Shown: positions 34,023 through 42,300 of the stretch, piece by piece
Numbering within the stretch: position 1 is the stretch's first letter
Layout: the number at the start of each line of letters is the position of its first letter
Assembly: GCA_022072055.1 (NCBI GenBank)
Contig: JAJVIK010000005.1
Location: 62,001 to 126,000 of the forward strand
DNA: 64,000 nucleotides
Reading direction: 5' to 3'
Origin: a bacterium
GTDB taxonomy: Bacteria > Hinthialibacterota > Hinthialibacteria > OLB16
Position numbers and translations under genes: made by a program
The notes under the pieces: generated by a model
The model's input: only the letters and a program-made list of their open reading frames with translations
What the model was told of the DNA's origin: nothing
The model's database searches: none

Positions 34023-35228
34023 ATGGAAATGACAAAAACCTTCATCCCCAAACAGCAGATCGGTGTCGGCGGTTTCAAGATCGGCGAGGCCGAGCGGAGA
34101 TACCTCGGAGAGGTGATCGACAGCAGCCGCTTGTCCTACGGCCCCATGACCGAGCGCTTCGAGGCCGAATTCGCGCGGCTGCATGATTGCAGGTACGCGG
34201 TGTTCTGCAACAGCGGGACCTCCGCGCTGCACATCGCGCTCGCGGCGCTCAAGGAGCGCGGGGGCTGGGCGGATGGAGACGAGGTGATTGTGCCCGCGGT
34301 CACTTTCGTAGCGAGCTCCAACATTGTGCTCCACAACGGCATGAAGCCGGTTTTCGTGGATGTCGAGCGGGACACCTACAATCTCGACCCGACCAAGATC
34401 GAGGCGGCGATCACGCCGAGGACGCGCGCGATTCTCCCGGTTCACCTCTTCGGGCAACCCGCCAGCATGGAGGGGATCTGGGAGGTCGCCCGGAAACACA
34501 ATCTGGTGGTGTTCGAGGACTCCGCCGAAACCATGTTCGCGCGCTATAAGGAACAGAGCGTGGGAACCCTTGGAGACATTGGCTGCTTCTCGACCTATGT
34601 CGCCCACATCCTGGTGACCGGAGTGGGCGGATTCGCCACGACCAACGATCCCGAGCTCGCAATCCTGCTCAAGAGCGGCATGAATCACGGGCGGGACTCG
34701 ATCTACCTCAACATCGATGACGACAAGGGCAAGACCGGCGAGCAGCTCTTCAAGGTGGTGGAGCGTCGCTTCAAGTTTGTTCGCTTGGGGCATTCGTTCC
34801 GGTGCACCGAGCTTGAGGCGGCCATCGGCCTGGGGCAGCTCGAACAGGCCGAAATGTTCCTTGCGCGCCGTCGGACCCTCGCAAAGCGCTACACCGGCGG
34901 GCTATCCAGCCTCGCCGAGCGCATCCAACTCCCCCGTCCGCGCGAGGACCGGACGCACAGTTACATGATGTATCCGATGGTCCTCCGGGAGGAATCCAAA
35001 TGGGACCTGGTGCGCTATCTCGAGGAGCGGAACATCGAGACGCGCGAGATGATGCCGCTGGTGAGCCAGCCGGTCTACCGCGCGCTGTTCGGCGACATCG
35101 AGGATCAATATCCGGTCGCCAAGTGGATCAACGAGAGCGGATTCTATGTCGGCTGCCACCCCTATCTCGCGGATGAGGAAGTGGATTACATCATATCACA
35201 GATTCACGAGTATTTCAGGAAACGATGA
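34023..35228 (+). CDS. DegT/DnrJ/EryC1/StrS-family enzyme with Lys to His change; probable sugar 3-dehydratase
   Basis: The 401-residue protein has the family fold: GPMTERFEAEFARL, CNSGTSALHIALAAL, DEVIVPAVTFVASSN, and VVFEDSAET with D166 for the cofactor pyridine. The loop that normally carries the PLP-binding lysine reads FSTYVAHILVTGVGG, placing His195 (codon 34605-34607) at the lysine position. In ColD, GDP-4-keto-6-deoxy-D-mannose 3-dehydratase, the same Lys to His replacement removes aminotransferase chemistry and allows PMP-dependent dehydration. The neighbouring gmd makes ColD's substrate. This supports a role in 3,6-dideoxyhexose synthesis for a surface glycan, although ColD itself has a different surrounding loop. 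The stop overlaps the M28 start by 4 bases (ATGA). Confidence 0.82.
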   Translation: MEMTKTFIPKQQIGVGGFKIGEAERRYLGEVIDSSRLSYGPMTERFEAEFARLHDCRYAVFCNSGTSALHIALAALKERGGWADGDEVIVPAVTFVASSNIVLHNGMKPVFVDVERDTYNLDPTKIEAAITPRTRAILPVHLFGQPASMEGIWEVARKHNLVVFEDSAETMFARYKEQSVGTLGDIGCFSTYVAHILVTGVGGFATTNDPELAILLKSGMNHGRDSIYLNIDDDKGKTGEQLFKVVERRFKFVRLGHSFRCTELEAAIGLGQLEQAEMFLARRRTLAKRYTGGLSSLAERIQLPRPREDRTHSYMMYPMVLREESKWDLVRYLEERNIETREMMPLVSQPVYRALFGDIEDQYPVAKWINESGFYVGCHPYLADEEVDYIISQIHEYFRKR

Positions 35229-36664
35229 CCTTCCCCACTCAATCCGAAATGGTCCGGTGGATCGAGGAGGTGGTCTCCTTTGGCACCCGCCGACCGGGTT
35301 CGCCGGCGGACCTGCGGACCGAGGAGTACATTGCCCAGCTGTACGCCTCGTTTGGGCTCGAACGAGTGGAGAAGGAGCCGGTTCCGGTCAACTGCTGTCG
35401 CTCGGATCGAGCGGAGCTTGCCCTTCCCGATGGCTCGCGCGTTCCGGCCTGTTCGGTTCCTTACACGGCTTGGACACCAGCCGCGGGCATCGAGGCGCCC
35501 TGTGTGCTCCTCGGTTCAGGGACTCCCGAGGAGATTGCAGACGCCGAGGTTCGCGGCAAGATTGTGGTCGTGGAGGCGCGCTTCGCCGATTTTTCCGCGG
35601 CCTTCCTCAAGCAGCACGCCACTCATATCCATGACACGGATAACACCATCCCGGATGGAATCCTGCACAAGGCCAACTGGCTGATCACCAATTTCAGCGC
35701 CTATTACGCGGCCCACGCGCGGGGGGCGGTCGCTTTGGTCGGAATCCTTGTGGACGCGCCGATTGACGGGTGCGAGTACTGGGTTCCTTACGATGGCTTC
35801 CTCAAGGACTTGCCGGCGGTGTGGGTGGGACGCGAACAGGCGGACACGCTTCGGAGTCCGGCGCACTGTGGAGAAAGGCTCACCCTGTTCAGCGTGGGAG
35901 AAACCCGCCGAATTGAATCCCACAATGTGGTCGGCTGGGTTCCGGGCAGGGGTGATGAGATCGTGGTGGTGACCTGCCACCATGACGCCCCTTTCGCTTC
36001 GGCGGTGGAGGATGCCTCCGGGCTTGCGGTGCTGCTGGCCTTGGCGAAACACTTCGGGGCTTTTCCGAGAACCCTGGAGCGCAGCCTTGTTTTTGTGGCC
36101 TCCTCGGGACACTTTCATGGCGGGGATGGGAACCGTGTCTTTGTGGAGACTCATCGAGAGGATCTGCTCCCTCGGATCGTGGCCGCGCTGGGAGTCGAAC
36201 ATTTCGCCAACGAGGTCGAAAGCGGGCCGGACGGGAAGTACAGGCTGACTGGATTGCCGGAGGTGCGCGCGCTGTTCTGCGACAGCCAGGCCCTCTCAGC
36301 GCGTCTCGCGGAATTGCTGAAACCCGGAGTCCTCGAACGGGGCCTGATTCTGCCCCCGTATATCTTTGGTCCCGAGCCGCCCTGTGACAGCGCGCCGTTC
36401 TTCACCGCCGGAATCCCCTCGCTGTGCCATATCAGCGGGCCGCTGTACCTGTTTGATCCGGAGGACACCCTCGACAAGGTGCGGGTGGAGGACCTTGTCC
36501 CGGCGGTTGGGGTGTTTTCCGAGCTGATTCGAGGAATTGACGCGACGCCCGCCGCTGAATTGGAGCGGGGACTTGCTCGCAAGCGGACTGATCCGCCGGC
36601 CGCGCCCCCGCACTGGTTCCTGCCCCCCGAGGATTACCTCAAGAGAATGGGCGCTCACGGCTGA
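35225..36664 (+). CDS. M28-like zinc peptidase with inserted PA-like domain
   Basis: The 479-residue protein has no signal peptide. Residues 1-60 resemble the lead of M28 peptidases (FGTRRPGSPADLRTEEYI). An inserted segment follows (residues about 75-220) with the PA-domain feel, APCVLLGSGTPEEI, then VRGKIVVVEA. The catalytic part has VVTCHHDAPFASAVEDASGLAVLLALA with candidate zinc ligands His and Asp, and later ALGVEHFANE, and CHISGPLYLFDPEDTLDKV near the end. This is close to aminopeptidase/glutaminyl cyclase-like M28 proteins; activity may be amidase-type rather than peptidase. Its start overlaps the DegT-family gene by 4 bases, so it belongs to the deoxysugar operon, where its role is unclear. 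Confidence 0.75.
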   Translation: MTFPTQSEMVRWIEEVVSFGTRRPGSPADLRTEEYIAQLYASFGLERVEKEPVPVNCCRSDRAELALPDGSRVPACSVPYTAWTPAAGIEAPCVLLGSGTPEEIADAEVRGKIVVVEARFADFSAAFLKQHATHIHDTDNTIPDGILHKANWLITNFSAYYAAHARGAVALVGILVDAPIDGCEYWVPYDGFLKDLPAVWVGREQADTLRSPAHCGERLTLFSVGETRRIESHNVVGWVPGRGDEIVVVTCHHDAPFASAVEDASGLAVLLALAKHFGAFPRTLERSLVFVASSGHFHGGDGNRVFVETHREDLLPRIVAALGVEHFANEVESGPDGKYRLTGLPEVRALFCDSQALSARLAELLKPGVLERGLILPPYIFGPEPPCDSAPFFTAGIPSLCHISGPLYLFDPEDTLDKVRVEDLVPAVGVFSELIRGIDATPAAELERGLARKRTDPPAAPPHWFLPPEDYLKRMGAHG

Positions 36665-36676
36665 CCGCGAGCGCCC
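36649..36676. terminator. Possible hairpin at end of gmd operon
   Basis: Perfect 8-bp arms GGGCGCTC (36649-36656) and GAGCGCCC (36669-36676) flank a 12-base loop containing the stop codon. There is no T-run, so it could be an mRNA-stabilising stem or weak terminator between convergent genes. Confidence 0.35.
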
Positions 36677-36708
36677 ATCGTAAATCGCTCCCACAATCGG
36701 ATTTCAGT

Positions 36709-37617
36709 TCACTTGTCCTTCAAAGCTTCCAGGCCATTCTTGGCGGCGATTTGGATCTGTTCCCCGATCTTCTTGTTCTGAGCCAGGGAGGTGTAAATCC
36801 TCTCCGCGCGCTTGTACTCGCCGTAGGCCACCAGATTGTCGGCGAAGCGTAGGCGGATGTTCGCCTTCACTTCCGGGCTGACCTCCTTGCCCAAGGAATC
36901 CAGGTGGACTTTGAGCTGTTTGGGAGGGAGCGCGCCGGACTTCGACATCGCCCCCAGGGCCAACAGCTTCATGTCTCCCTTGGCCGCGCCCAGGAACTTC
37001 TCGATGGCCGGACCCGCGCTGGGGTCCTTGCGCTGTCCGAGGGCCGCCAAGATGCGCGGCTTGCAGGGGTCCGGGGAGGCGTTCAGGTACTTCTCAAACA
37101 CCTCGGTGGCGGCGCGACCGGGAATCCGCTGGATGGCGCGGCAAGCCTCCTCGCTCACCGCCTGATCGGCCAGCAAGGGTTCGATGCTGGGGAGGTTCTT
37201 GGGGGTGGCGATGAAGCCGAGCAAGTCGAGGACCTCGTTCTTCACCTTGGGGGAGCGCTCCGGGGTGAGCAGCTTGCAGAGCTCATCGGCGACCTCCTGT
37301 CTCGGTGGGCGATCCTCGCCTTTCACCTCGGGACGAGCCGCGCTGTGGACGATGCGTTCCATCGCGCGCTTGAGGTCTTGAGCCTTGGAGCGGTCGGCGG
37401 ACTCCATTTTCTCACCCAGCGGAACGATCACCGCGGGGCCGTACTTTTCGGCGGTGGTCCAGGCCGGATAGCGCAGCTCCGCAGAGGCGTTATCCAGAGT
37501 CGCAAGGAACGCCGCGACGTCCTCCTCGGCGCTCGCCGAGGGAAGGAACGCGCTGAGGAACAAGACCGCGGCCATGAGGCCGACGATCCAGGGGTTTGGT
37601 TTCACGGTTGATGTCAT
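36709..37617 (-). CDS. Secreted HEAT-repeat protein
   Basis: The 302-residue protein has a signal peptide (PWIVGLMAAVLFLSAFLPSASA) and helical repeats of about 35 residues: NLPSIEPLLADQAVSEEACRAI, AATEVFEKYLNASPDPCKPR, AGPAIEKFLGAAKGDMKLLAL. These HEAT/ARM-like hairpins form a protein-binding solenoid. Location is periplasmic or extracellular; the partner is unknown. It lies 18 bases upstream (in the transcribed sense) of nothing recognisable: the oxidoreductase gene precedes it on the same strand with 19 bases between, so the two form an operon with the oxidoreductase first. Confidence 0.75.
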   Translation of the reverse strand: MTSTVKPNPWIVGLMAAVLFLSAFLPSASAEEDVAAFLATLDNASAELRYPAWTTAEKYGPAVIVPLGEKMESADRSKAQDLKRAMERIVHSAARPEVKGEDRPPRQEVADELCKLLTPERSPKVKNEVLDLLGFIATPKNLPSIEPLLADQAVSEEACRAIQRIPGRAATEVFEKYLNASPDPCKPRILAALGQRKDPSAGPAIEKFLGAAKGDMKLLALGAMSKSGALPPKQLKVHLDSLGKEVSPEVKANIRLRFADNLVAYGEYKRAERIYTSLAQNKKIGEQIQIAAKNGLEALKDK

Positions 37618-37636
37618 GGTCAGGCCTCCGATCGGA

Positions 37637-38941
37637 TTATAGGTGATACTGGCCTCGTCCCGGCGACTTGATGTACCGGTTGGCCTCTTCGTCGTTCACA
37701 AACTGCTGCTTGGCCGGATCCCATTCCAGGGGTCGGTTGAGGATGTAGGCCAGGTTCCCGATGATGCACATCTGGGATACCCGCACGCCCGCGACGATGT
37801 CCATGAGGGGTTTCTCGCGCGAGCGGATGCAGTCATACCAATTCTGCTTGTGACCCGGGCTCTTGAAGACCTCGACGCCGCCCGCGGGAGGCGTGTAGTT
37901 GAGGGCCTTCTCCTCGGTCTTGCAGCCGCCATCCCCGCCCCGGACCACGAGTTTGTCGTTGGCGCCGTGGAAGATCATCCCAAAGTCCCATTCGCCCCCA
38001 CGGTCGCCGGGTTGCGCCCAGACCACCTCCCACTCGGGGTCCTTGAACTTGTAGACAATCTCCAGCTCGGTGGGGACATCGAAAATGCCGCCCGACTTCG
38101 GGGGAGTGCCCTTGGCGGTGACTGTCACCGGGGTGTCGCGGTCCTGGTTCATGCACCAGAGCACCACGCTGAAGACATGCGCGCCGCGGTCGCGGATGTA
38201 GCCCGCGCCGTAATCCAGGAACCAGCGGAAGTTGAAGTGGCAGCGCTCCGGGTTGTAGGGAATCCAGCGCATGGGTCCGAGCCAGAAATCCCAATCCAGC
38301 TCGGCCGGTGGGTCGCAATCCGGCTCGAATCCCCCTTCCTTGTTGGGGACATGCCAGCAGGTGACCTTCTTGACCTCGCCGAGGGCCCCGTTGCGGACAT
38401 AGGTGCAGGCGGCATGGGCATCCGGAGTCGAGCGCCCCTGGCTGCCGACCTGGACCACTCGTCCGTAGCGGTTGGTGGCGTCGATCATCGCCTTGCCTTC
38501 CTCGAGGGTGTGGCAGGCGGGTTTTTCGACATACACATCCTTTCCGGCCTGGCAGGCGTGAACCATGATGATGCCATGCCAATGGTCGGGGGTGGCGATC
38601 ACGACCGCATCCACATCCTTGCGCTCCAGGACGCGGCGGTAATCGCCATAGGTGTCCACCACGGTCCCGCCGGTCTTTTCCTTGGCGCGTTCCACGGCCT
38701 GGGCGAGGTGGTTCTTGTCGACATCGCAGACCGCGATGGTGTCCTCCGAGATATGCCCTCGGCCCATGCCGCCGACACCGATGTTGGCGATGCGGATGCG
38801 GTCGTTGGCCCCGGGGCGTCCGGGTTTGGCGAGGACATGGCTGGGGATGATGGTCGGCAGGGCGAGGGCCGCGCCGACTTGCGCCGTTTTGGACATGAAC
38901 GAACGGCGGGTCACGGGTTTCTGAAATCGAATGGAATCCAT
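37637..38941 (-). CDS. Tat-exported Gfo/Idh/MocA-family oxidoreductase
   Basis: The 434-residue protein starts with a Tat-type signal (VTRRSFMSKTAQVGAALALP), then IRIANIGVGGMGRGH for NAD binding and DAVVIATPDHWHGIIMVHAC. GKDVYVEKPACHTLEEG supplies the EKP lysine, and CTYVRNGALGEVKKV is the family's RxG.LG motif. The C-terminal half contains the alpha/beta substrate domain (FRWFLDYGAGYIRDRGAHVFSV). Exported members are common in planctomycete-like bacteria and are thought to act on sugars or cyclitols; the substrate is unknown. ATG at 38941 has AAGGAGG five bases upstream, which rules out the longer reading to 39280. It is the first gene of the operon with the HEAT-repeat protein. Confidence 0.92.
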   Translation of the reverse strand: MDSIRFQKPVTRRSFMSKTAQVGAALALPTIIPSHVLAKPGRPGANDRIRIANIGVGGMGRGHISEDTIAVCDVDKNHLAQAVERAKEKTGGTVVDTYGDYRRVLERKDVDAVVIATPDHWHGIIMVHACQAGKDVYVEKPACHTLEEGKAMIDATNRYGRVVQVGSQGRSTPDAHAACTYVRNGALGEVKKVTCWHVPNKEGGFEPDCDPPAELDWDFWLGPMRWIPYNPERCHFNFRWFLDYGAGYIRDRGAHVFSVVLWCMNQDRDTPVTVTAKGTPPKSGGIFDVPTELEIVYKFKDPEWEVVWAQPGDRGGEWDFGMIFHGANDKLVVRGGDGGCKTEEKALNYTPPAGGVEVFKSPGHKQNWYDCIRSREKPLMDIVAGVRVSQMCIIGNLAYILNRPLEWDPAKQQFVNDEEANRYIKSPGRGQYHL

Positions 38942-39153
38942 GGCTGCCTCCTTGAGGATGCGCGGATGCCTTGCGCGCTTGGGAATTTCGCCCTTTCGAG
39001 GGGTTTCGTCAAGCGTGAGGAGGCCAGACCCCGGGTCGCGCGTCACCACCTCTCGCCGAGCCGCGACCGCAAGCGAGCGGTCCGCCACACGCTTGGCTAG
39101 GGTTGCAGCCCGAGCCATTGGCCCATTTGAACCACGCAACCCTCGGAAGGGCT

Positions 39154-39201
39154 GGAAGGGTCGGAATTGGATGTAAGGTTTCCGGGGGGTGATTTCGTAA
39201 G
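39154..39201. repeat. Dispersed 48-bp repeat, copy A
   Basis: About 37 of 48 bases match the copy at 46567-46614 without gaps (hand count). Both begin GGAAGG and contain GGTGATT and GTAA. Both copies lie 215-275 bases before a gene for a large secreted protein. Confidence 0.6.
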
Positions 39202-39292
39202 AAGGGTGAGAGAGACGGGAGGAACGAAAAGATCGAGCGGAAGACGAGAAACCGGCCTGGAGCCAACCCGAATAGTTCAAAAAAGACCACGA

Positions 39293-39321
39293 TTGCCGCC
39301 TTGTAGCTGTTCTGCTACCTT
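39293..39321 (+). promoter_or_regulatory. Candidate promoter of the giant surface-protein gene
   Basis: TTGCCG (39293-39298) and TACCTT (39316-39321) are separated by 17 bases, 49 bases before the ATG. The same spacing and -10 hexamer occur before the beta-helix gene at 46703-46731, preceded in both by TCTG(C/T). The match between two paralogous loci supports it more than consensus quality does. Confidence 0.5.
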
Positions 39322-39369
39322 GGAATCACTCAGCTCGGCGGTGGTTTGACCCCCAAGGGAGAGAGTTGA

Positions 39370-42300
39370 ATGAGGCGCTTGATTTGCCTGATCTTGCCTG
39401 GAGTCCTTGTGTTCGGGTCGGCTTGCGCCTGGCCCGCCACCCCCGGTCTGCCGTTCACGGAGGATTTCTCGGCCACGAGTCTGCGTGACGCCACCCGCAC
39501 CACCGCGAACTGGGACACGGCCGCGGGGGAGCTGCTCGCGCCGCCGGCGAAGCGGCTGTACGGGGCGGCCTTTGGCTCGGTAACGCCGTTCTCTTTCAGC
39601 AGTGCCATGTCCACAACCGATTTGGCGACTGGAGACATGGATGGGGACGGTGATCTCGACTTGGTGGCCGTCAATAAGAACCAAGTCAACCAACTCTTCC
39701 TCAATAGCGGCACATCCAGTCCCTTCAGCGGAGTGACAGCCAAGGACATCACAACCGACGCGCTAGACACCGTTGGCGGAGATATTGGCGATGTGGACAA
39801 TGATGGAGACCTGGATTTCGTTGTCGGTGTCCTCAACGCTGGTAACCGCCTTTACTTGAATAACGGAACCTCCGACCCCTTTGCGGGAGCTGTGGGGATA
39901 GTGATTGATTCGGACAACCTGAAAACCTACGACGTCGCATTGGCCGATTTTGACAATGATGGGGATCTCGATCTGCTGGCGACGACTCTGAGCGACGCAG
40001 CGAGCATGCTCTACCTCAACGACGGGGTTGGAAATCCTTGGGACACCGCCACTCCGAAGGCCATTGGAACCGCGACGCAGAATGTCTTCACGCAAGAAGT
40101 GGTGGACCTGGACGGGGACGGTTATCTGGATATCGTCTTCCCCGCGGAGAACAGCAATAGCCGGGCATTTTTCAACAACGGAACTAGCGATCCCTTTAAC
40201 GGAGTCAGCGCCTTTGAATTCACGAAGCCGACCAACCGTGCACAAGGTGTCGCAGTCGGCGATTTGGATGGCGACGGCGATGTCGATGTCGTCTTCAATG
40301 AGGATGGCGTCTCCGCAGGCGAAGTCAACTACTTGTTTCTCAATAATGGGACTGCGACTCCATTCAATGGCGTCACCGCGAAACAGATCACGTCCGACGC
40401 GAACCGGGGGTTCCCAGCCCGAATCGCGGACCTGAATAACGACGGCGCCTTGGATGTAATTATCGGAAACGCAGGGGCTGGCTCGGGGGAGATCAATCGC
40501 ATCTACTTCAATAACGGGACCGCCGATCCCTATAGTGGCGTGTCGGGTATCAACCTGGGGACCGAAACGGATGTAACCCGCGCGCTTGTGGCGGGGGATT
40601 TTGACGGCGACGGGGACATCGACATCGTCGCGGGGAATAACGGCCAGGCCAACCGCCTCTATCTCAACCCCGCCAATGAGAACCCGTGGAATGGGGTGGG
40701 CGGGAGCGATGTGGGATCAGACACCTACTCCACCGTCCGGATTGCAGTTGCGGATATTAACGGAGATGGGAAGCTCGATGTCGTTGCTGGAAATGACAAT
40801 ATGGCCTCCAGTCACCGGAATCGCCTGTACTTGAACAATGGGACGGCCACTCCGTTCAACGGCGTCGTGGGAACCAATGTCGGCTCCGAATCACGGAGAG
40901 TAGCCGGAATTGGAATTGCCGACTTTAATGGAGATGGTCGCCTCGATATAGCGTTCGCAAATGGCGTGGCCGAGTCTCAAGTGAACCGCCTCTTCTTGAA
41001 TGACGGGGCCGGGGACCCTTTCGACATGGCCACTGGTGTCGATATCACTTCCGACACTCACCATTCGAGGGCCATAAAAGTTGGTGATATTGACAATGAT
41101 GGCGATATTGATGTCGTTATCGCAAACACGTCCGACAATAACCGTCTCTACAGGAACAGCGGCAATGGCCTCGCCTGGACAGGAACCAATATCGCCACGG
41201 ACCCGGGTACCACTTTGGATATTCTTATTGGCGATTTTAATGGCGATGGTTGGCCTGATGTCATTGCGGGAAATAGCGACGGCCCTGAAACGTTGTACCT
41301 TAACGACAAGACAGGTGACCCATTTGATACACTAGGAGGTGTCAACCTCCCCCTTCCCGGCGGGGGTGGGACCCATTCTTATCTGGCTGCCGGGGATGTG
41401 GACCGCGATGGTCACCTCGATGTAATCGCGGCCGACCCCAACGCGGGGCTAGAAGGATCAATTCTCTACTTAAACAACGGGACCTCTTCCCCCTTCACAG
41501 GGGTGACCCCCATTTCCATTCCCGACACATCCACAGGGCGTCCACTCATGCAACTCTGTGACGTGGATGGGGACGGCGATTTGGATTTGCTTTCCTATGA
41601 CTACGGCGAATCAGTCTGGGTTCACTTGAATAACGGGACGAGCAATCCATGGGAGGGTGTGAGTTCGATTAACATTGCCGGTTCCAATGTATCTCAGGGT
41701 AACAGTATCGTGTGCGCAGATGTCGACAACGATGGAGACCTCGACCTGGTCCAAGGTGTTGAAGGGGGAACCACCAAACTCTATCTCTCCACCGCCGCGG
41801 ACAACGGCGGGCTGCACCCGTGGAACGCAAATGGCTTCTATGGAACTCAACTCCCAGGCTTGGCGGCCACCCACGGTCTTGCGTTTGGCGATGTTGACGG
41901 TGACGGCGACATAGACTTGGTTGAAGGGGACCGAAGTGGAGGTCCGCCTCTGTATACATTGAACAATGGGACTTCCGATCCTTATCAGGGCCAAACCCCT
42001 ACTGCGATCGGATCGGATATGTATCGCACGACCGATGTCAGGCTCGCCGACATCGACAACGACGGAGACCTGGACCTACTCACTGCCAATGGAGGCGAAG
42101 CCGTCTTGTCTGGAATTGTGGCCCAGCCCAACCGGCTTTACCTTAATAACGGAACCAGTACGCCATGGTCTCCCCTCACCGCGCTCACTATAGGTACCAT
42201 TGACTATGCGACGCGCAAGATCGCGGTCGGCGACGTTGATGGCGACGGGGACCTCGACGTGGTTACGGCGGAACAGAGTTTGTCCCCGAATCACCTGTAC

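Larger units (their letters stand above)
38942..39369. other. Intergenic region between divergent genes
   Basis: This 428-bp gap separates the Gfo/Idh/MocA gene (minus) from the 2388-residue surface-protein gene (plus). It holds one copy of a dispersed repeat (39154-39201) and a candidate promoter (39293-39321). No RNA gene was seen. Confidence 0.6.

Noticed and set aside
33462-34793. 443-codon frame antisense to gmd and the DegT-family gene
   Set aside because: Sense genes are unmistakable; the antisense frame spans both and the gap between them.
38942-39280. Upstream extension of the Tat oxidoreductase gene
   Set aside because: The AAGGAGG-supported ATG at 38941 and the Tat signal immediately after it fix the start; the extension reads a dispersed repeat.
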